Shown here: positions 38,668 through 48,649 of the stretch, piece by piece
Layout of the letters: each line of letters starts with the position of its first letter
Numbering within the stretch: position 1 is the stretch's first letter
Source: Paramyrothecium sp. XJ0827
Taxonomy: Eukaryota; Ascomycota; Sordariomycetes; Hypocreales; Stachybotryaceae
NCBI GenBank assembly: GCA_020881915.1
Contig: JAJFPB010000007.1
Location: forward strand, 1,488,001 to 1,552,000
Reading direction: 5' to 3'
DNA length: 64,000 nt
Made by a program: the position numbers and the translations under genes
Notes under the pieces: generated by a model
Database searches by the model: none
What the model was told of the DNA's origin: nothing
The model's input: the letters and a program-made list of their open reading frames with translations, nothing else

Positions 38668-39390
38668 TTACTCTTCCTCCTTGTTCTTCTTCTTCTTCTT
38701 GCTGGGGCCGCCGCCGCCGCCGCCGCCTGTTGCGGGTTGCTTCTGAAGATGCACGACCAGTCGCGTCCATGACTCTTCCTTGTCCCACTCAAAGCCTGCT
38801 AGGTATGGGTGGTCAAGCTCGTCATCCGACTAGAGGCCATTTGTCAGCACTGCATTACATTGGGCTGAGATGAACAGAGCTGCGGCAACTTACACGCTTC
38901 TTGTATGACTTGTAGATGGCATCTAGTGCATCCTTAATCGTGACTCCCTTCAGGTTACGGGCTGTCACCTCCATCCCTAACGGGAAGTGGAGGTCGATTC
39001 TCTTGACGGGCGGCGTCGTCAGGTGTATTTTTAGTATTGCGGGGTCTTCGACAGTGCTGGGGCTCTTGTTGATTTTCCTATGCAAGAGCGTTAGGCTTTA
39101 CTCACAGTAGGCGAAAGAGGCACGAATGAGATACGGCGGGAGGAACTCCTTACCATCCGGTCTTTTGCGTCTCAATCGGTAGTTCGATCTCAACTCCATC
39201 CTCCTCTGCGTAGATCGATCAATAAGGATGAATCATGGTGAGGGGCGAGCTGGATCTTACTGAGGTCATTTATGTTCATCACTCCGGGCGCGGCCGCGGA
39301 GCTTTGCCGTCTCGTCTTCTTTTCTTCCTTGGGAGGAGATGACGACAGGCCTTGCACGGCGGAGTCGACCTTGGTGAGAGGTTCTGTCAT
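38668..39390 (-). CDS. Small DUF6699-like protein with Gly and Lys tail
   Basis: Four exons (39390-39261, 39205-39154, 39077-38894, 38829-38668) give 175 aa. Residues 1-40 are polar (EEKKTRRQSSAAAPGVM) and probably disordered. The core (about 50-145) starts with GVEIELPIETQKTGWKINKS, then strands DPAILKIHLTTPPVKRIDLH, and a helix VTIKDALDAIYKSYKKR. This order (strand pairs then a 'V-x-V-x-D-x-L-x-A-I-x-x-x' helix) resembles the fungal DUF6699 family. The tail is (Gly)7-PSKKKKKNKEEE. Function is unknown. The Lys-rich tail could bind nucleic acid or acidic lipid, but this is a guess. Codon phase is continuous across all three introns. Confidence 0.82.
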
Positions 39391-42300
39391 GGTTGCAAAG
39401 ATGTGGTTTGAATAGCTATGCTGGGAGGGGCAGAAGGCGGAGTTAGCTACTGTTTGCAGCATTTACGTGGGCAGGGAGCTCTGCGAGAAGAGCGGGTAGA
39501 TAAGGCGGCGCAAGCTTACCTATTGAGAGTGGGGAGAAGTGCGTTGAATGAGGTCAAGAGGTGAGGCTGTTGGGTTGTTGAAAGGAGAGAGGAGGGAGGA
39601 AGAGGAAAGAAGAGGGGAGGAGGGGGATCATCTATTATCAAGGGCCCGAGAGAAGAGGAGAGAAGCCATTGCTGTACCTCCTCCCTCGTGACTCTCGCTA
39701 CGCAAGCCTAGGTATAGCAACCTCAGGTACAATGGCATGAATGGAGCCATACATCAGGCCGCGGTACCTGAGCGACAGGTGATGTGACGGCGACGGCAGT
39801 TTGTATAGCTGGGTACTGACGAGACGATCAGACGTCGTTGCGACCTACGGACGGCACGGGGCAGTACATGCAGCAACAGTGGCTTATGCGGTAATGGGAG
39901 CTGTAACAGTTACATGGTGCCAGCCTCAGGTTACTTTGACGGATTCGTCAGACCGGGCGGGGTAAACAGGAGCTCACAGCCGTGCTAAGGCTTTGCGCCT
40001 GTCCTATGCTTAAGGTAAGGTACGTAGGAGGTAAGGGAGAGGCAGGCCATGCGCAGGCTTTCCAGCGCTTCCGGGCATGGAAAGGGACCCAGGCCGTCAT
40101 CCGCGCTGGGTCTTGCATGTCCGATCGCGTGACTTTGGTCCTCAATTGAACGAGCTACAAGAGAGCAAGTACCTCGACCTGGAGCTGGGAGCACCCACTG
40201 AGCAGCCGAGGCGGGTCAGAATGATACCCCATGAGGCTTAGCGCCCAGCTGCTGCTGCACCCTTGTGTCTGGGGTAAGAATCCGGGGAAGCTTGTCAGGG
40301 CCCCACAAGGTGAGCCCAAGGTGAGCGAGGCAAAGGCAAGGCGACCAGTTTCGGTGAGTGGTGCCGACTGAAGGTGAGGGGATGCCATTTTATCGCATTC
40401 TATTTTTTCTCAAATTCGTGCTGGAAAAACCAACGGAAAGCGCCAAAGGGGCTGGTGTCTCTCTGCTTCGATTGGCGAACTGCCCGGCGCCACGGGGAGG
40501 GTGGCCACCCCTGAGAGGGATAGGCAAGGAGGGGGGGGGGGAGGGAGCTGGTGATTCGACGTGACGCAAGATCGCCGGAACCCCTCATCCTCTCCTCGTC
40601 TCGCGCGGTTGCTCCGGACGCTTTGCGCACTGCCCAGAATTCGAAGTCGCAGTACAAACGCCGGGCGCAGCAAACGGCAGCCGACCTCGCTTTGGCGGCA
40701 TCCCCCGACCCAGACAAACGCGGCGCCGGCTGAAACCTTGTTGTAGCAGTGTCGGTACCAGTACGCCGCGGCGTGGGTACCGGTACATGCGCAAGCCAAA
40801 GCACAAGGTAATTAAGCCCAGCTCCCAAGCTTGGGAGGGGAGGGCGCCCTGGGATTGGATTGGATTTGCCGATTGTCGGGGAGGGGAACCGGAATTAGCT
40901 GGGCGAAAGGACGAGAGAGGGGAAAGCTAGAGTAGGGGAATCAACCAATGTCACGGGCACGCCAGCGTCAGTCGATTGCGGCCGTGTCATGCCATTCGTG
41001 CTTTTGCCCTTGGCTTCCTACGATACGATCTTACAAGGGAGCTCCCGTTTGTACCACTCGGCCTGGACCTTCCCAGGTGCTAGATGGCGTTCCCGCCGGC
41101 TGCTGCGATTGATTCGCCCAATGGCGTATACGACAAATTGGCCTACCAGCTACCTACTGACTCCTTGAGCAGAGTTGCGTTGGGCAGCTGTGTTTTCTGC
41201 AAGCAGGTCTCGCTGCTTCGCATCTGAGCTGTCGCCTTCGATTGCCCGTATTTGCCCACTCGCTGACCTCACTCCAGCAGCAGCTCCGCTCCACGGCAAT
41301 GAGGTCACGCCGTCCAGCATGTCTTATCATTCGATCGTCCCAGTGGGTCCCGTGATGCTCCCTGCTGCATGACCGGCAAAGTGGGCCGTGCATTCCTAGC
41401 TCTGGGTTGTTTTCGAGCCATTCTAGACTCTGGACTGTCGATTTTTGGGTGGTTCGAGCATGGACGGGTCCATCTGCCCACTGAGCATCCTGCACCAGGC
41501 CACATCCGTATCAACGATAGCCTGCGAATTGCACCACCCAAACAGATAGATGTCTCGGACTACAGCCTAGTATCTCCAATCGCTAGCTAGAGAATGATCC
41601 TAACGTATGACGTTGATTCTTCAGTACACCCTTATCATTGCTGGGCTCTTGATTGCTGGCGTTGACAAAATGAGCACCCGGTACTCTGTACCTGTTTCTT
41701 TGGTGCGTTGACGACCTCGGATGTGTCCCGGAAACGGGCCACTCAGTGTCTCCGAGTGTGAGGAACGGTGACCGAAAGAAGGAAAAAACAGCACTGGCGA
41801 TGGGCGTCTTTCAAATTGTTTTCAAGACGTAGGATCTTCTTAAAGTTATTTTAGAATCATCAAACGCCTATTCGGTCTCGTTACTACGACTCACACATGT
41901 TCTGCTGGATAACGGAACCAGTAGTTCTAGGACGGTCGTTTGCAATGTGCAACTGTGTCGCCGCTCTCATGCCTACAACCTCACAATAACTCGTCGTGCG
42001 GCAGAGCATAGCCCCATACGAATGTTTATACGAGGCTCTGAGTTTCCCTGGCTGTTTTTGCATAGCTTTTGCACTTCAATTTAGATGCCGTGATTCCGTG
42101 CCACGCCCGTGGCTTACCCTAGCCGCCGGCAAGCTTGGCGGTCGATACTACTCTCTTCGTTGCTGCCTACCCCGTCTCAAAACATATATCTGCACTCATC
42201 CTTTCGGGGCCCAAATGAAGACCCTCGATACCGGCGGCGACTTTTCTTCCCTCGAGAGCTCATTTCACCATCGACCTCACTCCTCGGCTAGTGGCCAATG

Positions 42301-43043
42301 AGAGTGGCGCTTCCGCCACAGTGTGCTCCTGAACACGCGTCCACCTGGGGGTCATGGCTACACTGTGCCGCCCGCGTTCGTATACTGGACGCTCACGACC
42401 AGGAACAGCGAAATGAGAAATGGATCAGATGAAACCGCAATCGCGATGGATCCCTTGAGAAATTGCCATACGGCAAAGCCATTGTGGCCCAGCGCTTTAC
42501 GTACTGGGAGTTGTCGCAAGTGTGGCTAGGCATCTGTTCTTGCACAGTGCCGCAGCTTGCCTCTTACGCAAATGTGGTCAACTGGTTGAGATACCGGAAC
42601 ACCAGATGCACTGCACGAAATTGGTGCAAAATCCACCAAAAGAAATCAATTCAAGGAGCAATCTCTTTTTAGGGGTGGGTATCTGGCTGATGGCGAGTTC
42701 CATTACCAGAGGGGGGGTGTGAAAGACCACGTCGGACTGGTTTGCCTCTGGCATGTGCGTAGCCGATAGTTCTTGCTCCCGACTCGCAGCAGGGACGCGC
42801 AATACTCGGCCGCCGCGCAACGTCAGCCCTTTCGTTGCCTCTTTGGGCCGCACACGACGACTTACACTGGAGCAAAATTTTCTACGCATGATGCATTCTT
42901 GGGTTTCACGCTCGTCTGCGTACCCAGGGGTTTAATTCTCCTCTTCTCGAAGTTCCAGGAGTGTTTGGTTATCATGGTACGGGCTTGGACCTGTGATGCC
43001 GTCGTCTAAGGGGCGTACTGTTGCGCTCGCAGGATGACCAGAA
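39391..43043. other. Spacer of 3.65 kb separating two gene blocks
   Basis: No supported gene. Only scattered frames under about 145 codons occur, overlapping on both strands and without domains. A run of G lies at 40531-40541. Direct repeats of aaggta/gaggtaag words occur at about 40010-40040. The left end contains the GA-rich 5' flank of the DUF6699-like gene (39540-39670). No transposon signature was found by eye. Confidence 0.55.
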
Positions 43044-44399
43044 ATGCCACCTACATTTGGTTGCCCTGACGAGGTCAGGAGACCAGGGTTCAGAGAGTCC
43101 ATATACAAGCCACCGCTGCCGACCGTCTCGAATCGCTTGTCCCAACCTTCAAATAAGATAGAAATCCAAGTGCCCCCCCTGGTTGCCGGAGCCCTCGTGG
43201 CCTCCTTCGCCCAAGCCATCGCCGATGGCCTCGGCAATGATTTACTCACCCACTACTACCTCACCGACCAGAAGGTCCGCATCAACTTGGATCGGGTTCT
43301 GGAGCGACTCCTGACCGACTTCACGAAAGACCTCTGGGACGAGCTATTCAACTTCTACCACGATTCGCCGTCACCCCCTTCCCGTCAGGTCACTCTGCTC
43401 TTTGACGGGCCTGTCCGGCAAATCGTCCTTGTGCTCAACAGCCCTGAAACCGCCGGCTGTCTGCTCGAGAAACTGGGCCCAGGGCTGTCTCGACGGTCGT
43501 CCACATGGTCCACGAACGCCAAGGGCATCGATCTTGCGCTGGCACTGCAGCTGACTTGCGGGTACTGGCATCGAGAATATCCTTCAATGTCCCCCGGTGG
43601 CACGCCAAACGAGATTGCTCGCGCCCTGCACTCCTGCATTGTCGGCGGCGATGCAGCCCGAAAATTGATTCGGACAATACGGCAGAAACTCTTTACTCCT
43701 CACATGGTGCAGATGCACATTGTCGAATCAGCCGTGTGGGACATTATACTGAAAAAACCGTTCCGCCCTCCGCCAGATGGGTTCAATCTAGTGCAGTTCC
43801 AGTTCGAATGCCGTCTTTCCGGTCTAACGGGTGAGTATGTTCAATCTTCGCCTCCAAAACTCGATTCTCTACCCGCAATCACCGGCACAGCATCCGAATG
43901 TATTGCTACCACAGTATCGGAGTACATTCTCGACAGGTGGCCAAAATGCGGCCATCTTGTTCTGGGCTGCTTCGAAGAGGCTGTCACCGGTGCCGCCGAA
44001 GCCTCTGGTCGGGGAGAATCTTTCCAGGGCATGTCCTTGTGGGATGCTAGCGACAGCAAGCAAATCTTTTGCCCTGGGCTGCGGCTTCTCCATATAGAGA
44101 TTGAACCTGCATCGGTTCGCCTCAGCGTTTCTGCGTGGACGCATACCCTCATCGACATATTCCAGCAGATGGCATGGACCTGTGCAGCCCTGTCTGCTTC
44201 ACCGTTCCCCGACTCATCTTGTGAATCTGCCATGGAGGTCTCTGACTGGCAATACCAAGATGGATCTATCTACATCAATTGCAGCATGGCTCACCAGCAG
44301 GTACCTGTTGACCAAGGCTTGATGTGGCTACAGCAAAGGCGTGGTGCGGTGGTTGCTCGAGGTTTTCCTATAGATGATATTAGAACGAACCTTTCATGA
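43044..44399 (+). CDS. Orphan fungal protein, possible truncated member of an ARGFPI-type family
   Basis: An uninterrupted 451-codon frame with coding-like composition. No signal peptide or transmembrane helix is apparent. It includes SLPAITGTASECIATTVSEY (about 275-294), DRWPKCGHLVLGCFEEAV, and at the extreme C-terminus MWLQQRRGAVVARGFPIDD. From memory, a comparable 'IARGFPI' segment lies in the N-terminal part of much longer fungal proteins, some with ankyrin repeats, where more sequence follows. Here the frame stops seven residues after this motif. It may therefore be a stand-alone form or a truncated remnant. A GTGAGT...CAG stretch (43831-43890) could be spliced without frame change. Function is unknown. 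It lies 400 bp upstream of the coiled-coil gene trio on the same strand. Confidence 0.65.
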   Translation: MPPTFGCPDEVRRPGFRESIYKPPLPTVSNRLSQPSNKIEIQVPPLVAGALVASFAQAIADGLGNDLLTHYYLTDQKVRINLDRVLERLLTDFTKDLWDELFNFYHDSPSPPSRQVTLLFDGPVRQIVLVLNSPETAGCLLEKLGPGLSRRSSTWSTNAKGIDLALALQLTCGYWHREYPSMSPGGTPNEIARALHSCIVGGDAARKLIRTIRQKLFTPHMVQMHIVESAVWDIILKKPFRPPPDGFNLVQFQFECRLSGLTGEYVQSSPPKLDSLPAITGTASECIATTVSEYILDRWPKCGHLVLGCFEEAVTGAAEASGRGESFQGMSLWDASDSKQIFCPGLRLLHIEIEPASVRLSVSAWTHTLIDIFQQMAWTCAALSASPFPDSSCESAMEVSDWQYQDGSIYINCSMAHQQVPVDQGLMWLQQRRGAVVARGFPIDDIRTNLS

Positions 44400-44796
44400 T
44401 AGTTGAGGTCGATACAAATAGCACTCTACCAACGTCTATATGTTGGACGATCCATAAGAATGAATATATGATACCCATTAACCACGTCGTTTTACCTGAG
44501 CTCACTTCAACGTCAAGAATTATTCGACGACTAAAAAACGCAGATGGTTTAGGCCCTGCTGCCCATTTCATCTGCACTCCCCACAAACAACAAACCGTCA
44601 CCAGGTGTCAGATCTCGAACCCACTGCCCTCAACTGCCACTGCTAATTACCACTGCTTCTCTCACCTTTTCTTCATCCCTTTAACACGCCATCTCGCTAC
44701 ACGTTCGTTTCTGCTCGTACTACAAACGCTAGAAACAAGAACAGCAAAGAAAGAAAGACTGGAAGGATTACCCCTACAGCATCGCGAGCTTGCACA
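44400..44796. other. Spacer upstream of coiled-coil gene A
   Basis: About 400 bp with no gene. The right half is C/T-rich (44640-44715), as expected for a promoter and leader of the next gene. The left half is AT-richer and holds the 3' flank of the preceding gene. Confidence 0.55.
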
Positions 44797-46281
44797 ATGC
44801 CTTCTGCGTTGCCTTTTCAGCTGCCCAAGCTAGAGGCAGGAGGTATTCCATCGCGTATGTTCGCTCTACTTGAGGTACACTAACCGTGTATTGTAGCAAA
44901 TCTCCCCGGCATGATGCCACCAGAACCGCTCCATGTGATGGTGAGAAAGCTAGAGGAGGACGCAGACCTACTCAAGGCTCGTGACAAGGAGCGAGACGAA
45001 AAACTTGATCTAGCCACGCAACAGATCAAGGAGCTCAAGGAGGCCGCGAAGCACGCCCAAGATCAACAACAGGAGCTGCGAGTTCTGCTCAAGACCGAAA
45101 GAGACCTCTACAAGGCTCGTGATAAGGAGCGAGATGGAGAACTTCAAGTAGCGATACGAAAGAACAAGGAGTTCAAGGATGCCACGAAGATTGCCCAGGA
45201 TCAACAAGAGGAGCTGCGTATCCTACTCAAGACCCAAAAGGACCTCTACACAGAAGCCGAGCTGAAGTACCGAAAGCTGGAGGAGAAATTCAAATCAACC
45301 ACAGCAAAGCTCATAAAAGCAGTAGAGAAGAACGAAACACTTGAAGCACAAACGGCTCTAGATGAAGCTGCATTAGCCGAGTATTTCACCAAGCTAAAGA
45401 CGGCGACAGATTTATGCGAGGTTCTCCATGTCACTGTTAAGGCTGCTTGCAGACTCTTGCCCGATTTGCGACATCAGAATATGTACCGAGATATGTTGAG
45501 CTTGTCCATGGCACTTGTTCGAGAGAGACGTGCGAGAGACGAATCTGCGGCGGGCAGTATACCATCAGTCCTGGAGACTCCGCGGGCCACGGGAGAAGTA
45601 AAGGAGGAGGGAGATACAAGCGAAATCGCCAATGAGGACATTGAGATGCGGTCACCATCAAGCAACGAGGACTCGGTACCCAACAGTGCGAGTGGTTCAG
45701 ATGAAGCCGCTGGTTCTCCAAACAGCACGCCTCCGGAATCCGCCAAGCGGTCTCGCATCCCGTCATTCAGCAATGACCAATCTAGCGACGATGACGAGCC
45801 ACTCACGCCAAAGCTGCGAGCAGCCCGAAAGCGCGTCCGCTTCAGTGGCCTTGGCGGGGATGGAGCAAAAGAGGGCGAACGGCGCATCAGAAAGCCTATC
45901 CTCGAAAAGGCGGGAAGCTGCAGCAGAGCCAACGATGCAGATGAGAGCACTAGCGAGGACGAACCTCTGGCACTCAGGCTTCGATTGGCAAAGAAAACTG
46001 GCAGCAACAGTGATACGACCCAAGCGTTGGAACGGCCTGGCCCTCGGCCTGGCCCTCAGCCTCGCCCCCCTATGGTTTGCTCTCCTCCTCGGACCCCTTC
46101 TCGCATCGTTCCCGTTCCAAGTTTCTCCCGCAGAAACGGACAGCCAAAAAAAAAATACGACCCAATCAACGGCAACAGCGACTGGGTGCAGGCGGCCGCT
46201 TCTGTAGTACCTCGCAAGAAGCCTTACCGGAAGCACGGGACCATTTTTAACCCCAAGTCGGAGAATTCAAAGGAGTGGTAG
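44797..46281 (+). CDS. Coiled-coil protein A (tandem family, 480 aa)
   Basis: Exons 44797-44854 and 44897-46281, with a 42-nt phase-1 intron (GTATGT to GTAG, branch ctaac), give 480 aa. Residues 21-39 (NLPGMMPPEPLHVMVRKLE) match the head of protein C. Residues 40-190 form a long coiled coil containing two 46-residue tandem repeats (46-91 and 92-137, each starting KARDKERD). The family signature follows: DLCEVLH (191-197), PDLR (208-211), Y216 and LVRERR (226-231). Residues 240-480 are Ser/Pro/acidic, then basic (RAARKRVRF, VPRKKPYRKHG), which suggests nuclear localisation. A Pro/Gly/Arg run (RPGPRPGPQPRPP) lies near 410. Function is not known to me. Compare genes 47082-47900 and 48650-49893. 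Confidence 0.82.
44974..45249 (+). repeat. 138-bp in-frame tandem repeat inside coiled-coil gene A
   Basis: Two adjacent 138-bp units (44974-45111 and 45112-45249) each encode 46 residues: KARDKERD at the start, AQDQQ in the middle and LLKT--DLY at the end. The copies differ at many positions, so the duplication is not very recent. 46 residues is not a multiple of seven, so the heptad phase must shift at the join. Confidence 0.85.
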
Positions 46282-47081
46282 GCATCAAGCTCTGAGCCAT
46301 ACCCAAGACCTCACTCGGAAGCTTATGGGAAAGCATGAGCAAGGTCAGAAAGAGAGAGTCAACCAAAGCCATGCCGTGGGGTTCGAAGCAACCCGGGTTG
46401 AATTATTGAGAAAATCAGTGTAGAAGCCGGTAGCAAACGATGCTTCTCCACAGGAATGACAGAAGCAGCATTTTCAGAGGGGGAAGTATCACAATCAAAT
46501 GTGTGTGACTTGAGAAGGGAGGAGTGTGAAGGATGAAACCAGAGAGTTTGTGAGATTGCAGTACCGAAAGTAATCTACAGCTTTTGTCCGAGGACTCGAG
46601 AGTAGACCATCGTGGAAAATACAAGATGACCAACCGCATTTGCCATAACAATAGCGCTCGGAGAGCATAAGTAGGATCACCGTGATAGCATGAATTTCCA
46701 CTTGACTGACCCACCACGGAATCGTGCTTCCAAAGAAATGCACGTGGTGGGAAAAGCCTGCGGCCAGTTGGCAGCTGCCACGGCCACCCGCCGTTTGCCA
46801 TCCTTCCGGTTTCTTTTATACACCCTGCCACCACCTCTGAACTTTACTATCTCCATCTCTGCTTTGGCTCCATTGTTGCTTTTGCTTCTTCATTTTAAGA
46901 ACCTCACTGGCTTTGAGACTACCTCTTACCGAGAGCCCAAGGTATAGTAAATGTCCTTACCTTATGCAAAGCAAACGTACTCATTTGCAGTTGCCCCGAG
47001 AGGCGCTCAACACAGGGACGCCGTTCAGCACCTTCTTATATAGTGCCGGAAGTTACATCAGGTAGGGTGTGATAAGGAGAA
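46282..47081. other. Spacer between coiled-coil genes A and B
   Basis: About 800 bp. A possible 5'-leader intron (gtatag at 46941 to tttgcag ending at 46990) lies just upstream of gene B, but no coding exon can be joined to it with confidence. The remainder shows nothing recognisable. Confidence 0.5.
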
Positions 47082-47900
47082 ATGGCCCCCGGAGCAACAA
47101 ACGACTTTGAAGGCGTCTCTCAAAGCGCGCCCCGCGACAATCGGGGCGCTTTGGGCTACTTTTACGCCGAATACATTCGCCGCATCAGAGCTAGAAAGGA
47201 AATTGCTCAGCTGAAGGAGAAGCTTGAAGCTGAGGCAGCCAAAACGGAAACGCTCCAGGCAGAGGTGGCTGCAAGTAAAGCCGCACTCGACGAAGTGTCT
47301 GGGCAGCTCAAGAGGGCAATGGATTTGTGCCATGTCTTCCATGACTCTTTGGCCGCTTTTCCCATGCTTCAGCCAGACTTGCGAACATCAACTGCCTATT
47401 CTGAATTTTGGCAACTAAGCCTGGACTATGTTCGGACGAGGCGCGAGAACGAGAGGGCTTGCACGCCCGTTGGACCACCCCCTCCACTTTTGGGTAGTCG
47501 GCAGCACCCGTACCTGGTTGATGCCGACGATGGAGCTGGCACGAGTCATAGCAGCGATGTCCTACCATATTTTCCCGATTGGTTGGAGGGCACACCAGGC
47601 GATGGCTTTGATTCGGAGAATCAGTCAGGCTCACCGGGCTTTGTGCCGTCCCCGGAGGCTTCCCAGCGAAAGCAAGCTGGTTCGATTCATAGGAACATCT
47701 CTAGCGGGACTGTTTTGCCATCTTCTCCGATAGCACCAAAGTACCCAGGAAACCTTCCAGGAAGTTCAGCAGTCAAACACACCTTGCCTACAACGCCTCC
47801 AAATACTTACCATCCACCAACCTCCCCTCCTGGTGCACCACGGAAGAAGCGGCCTCGGAGGAGTTGGTCACCTGAAGCGAAAAGGACAAGGTTCTCCTAA
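47082..47900 (+). CDS. Coiled-coil protein B (tandem family, 272 aa)
   Basis: A single exon of 272 aa. ATG has a good context (gagaaATGGCC). Residues 30-80 are a short coiled coil (RRIRARKEIAQLKEKLEAEA...). The family signature follows with the same spacing as in protein A: DLCHVFH (81-87), PDLR (98-101), Y106 and YVRTRR (116-121). Residues 125-272 are Pro/Ser-rich and end in a basic cluster (KKRPRRSWSPEAKRTRFS), a likely nuclear localisation signal. Compared with A and C it lacks the LP...LH..V..LE head and the intron, and most of the coiled coil, so it is a shortened member or has an undetected 5' exon. Function is not known. Confidence 0.8.
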   Translation: MAPGATNDFEGVSQSAPRDNRGALGYFYAEYIRRIRARKEIAQLKEKLEAEAAKTETLQAEVAASKAALDEVSGQLKRAMDLCHVFHDSLAAFPMLQPDLRTSTAYSEFWQLSLDYVRTRRENERACTPVGPPPPLLGSRQHPYLVDADDGAGTSHSSDVLPYFPDWLEGTPGDGFDSENQSGSPGFVPSPEASQRKQAGSIHRNISSGTVLPSSPIAPKYPGNLPGSSAVKHTLPTTPPNTYHPPTSPPGAPRKKRPRRSWSPEAKRTRFS

Positions 47901-48649
47901 TCATGTCGTCCATCAATCACGAGCGGACCCAAGCTCAGATTCCCCATGAGGACCTTCACCACCGTCCATTACCAATTGCACGTTGCGTTCACCCATGGGA
48001 GTTGAATATCTGAACCTCATCAGTGATGAAATCTTTTGGCTCAACTAGGAAAATGTTGGATCTTGGGAGAAAACATAATGTCATGAGAAACGATGAAGAA
48101 TTTGGATCTTCCATGATGATAAATGCAACGACATTACAGTTTTCACGATGTGTGTGGAAAGCGATATGGCGCAATACCTGAAGCTGTTGATCTGCGTTTG
48201 TGTTAGATGCAACTGAAGTAAACTCAATAACAGACGAAACTGAAGCGATCACAATACATAGTCCACCTACACTTAATCCAGTACCGTGAAGTGTTCCGTC
48301 AGTTTAACATCACAAGCAAACGTGGGTCATGCAGTGCATGTTACGTCAGTCACGGGTTTCCTACCATTCTCACCCATTCACATATATCTGGCCAAATTTC
48401 AAAATAAAAGAACGGGTTTCTTTAGCAAACTGGTGCGGTGATCACCAGCTGGTTGCGTGAAATATGCAAAGTGTTGGCCCACGGGTTTCTAGTCTGCACC
48501 TGTAGCTCCCGGCAACACTTTCTCCCACACACAATCTTTTGCATACACGTAACAGAGAAGAATTATTACTCTCGTCACGGCAGATATTGGGGTTTCTGGA
48601 ACATACGGTCTCTTTGCTTACTGCACCCATATCACAAGAGCGCAAGATC
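47901..48649. other. Spacer between coiled-coil genes B and C
   Basis: About 750 bp, AT-richer than the flanking genes, with no supported gene. It holds the 3' flank of gene B and the promoter of gene C. Confidence 0.55.

Noticed and set aside
46380..46410. tRNA-like B-box word (ggttcgaagcaacccgg)
   Set aside because: No matching T-stem, acceptor stem or anticodon arm could be folded around it.
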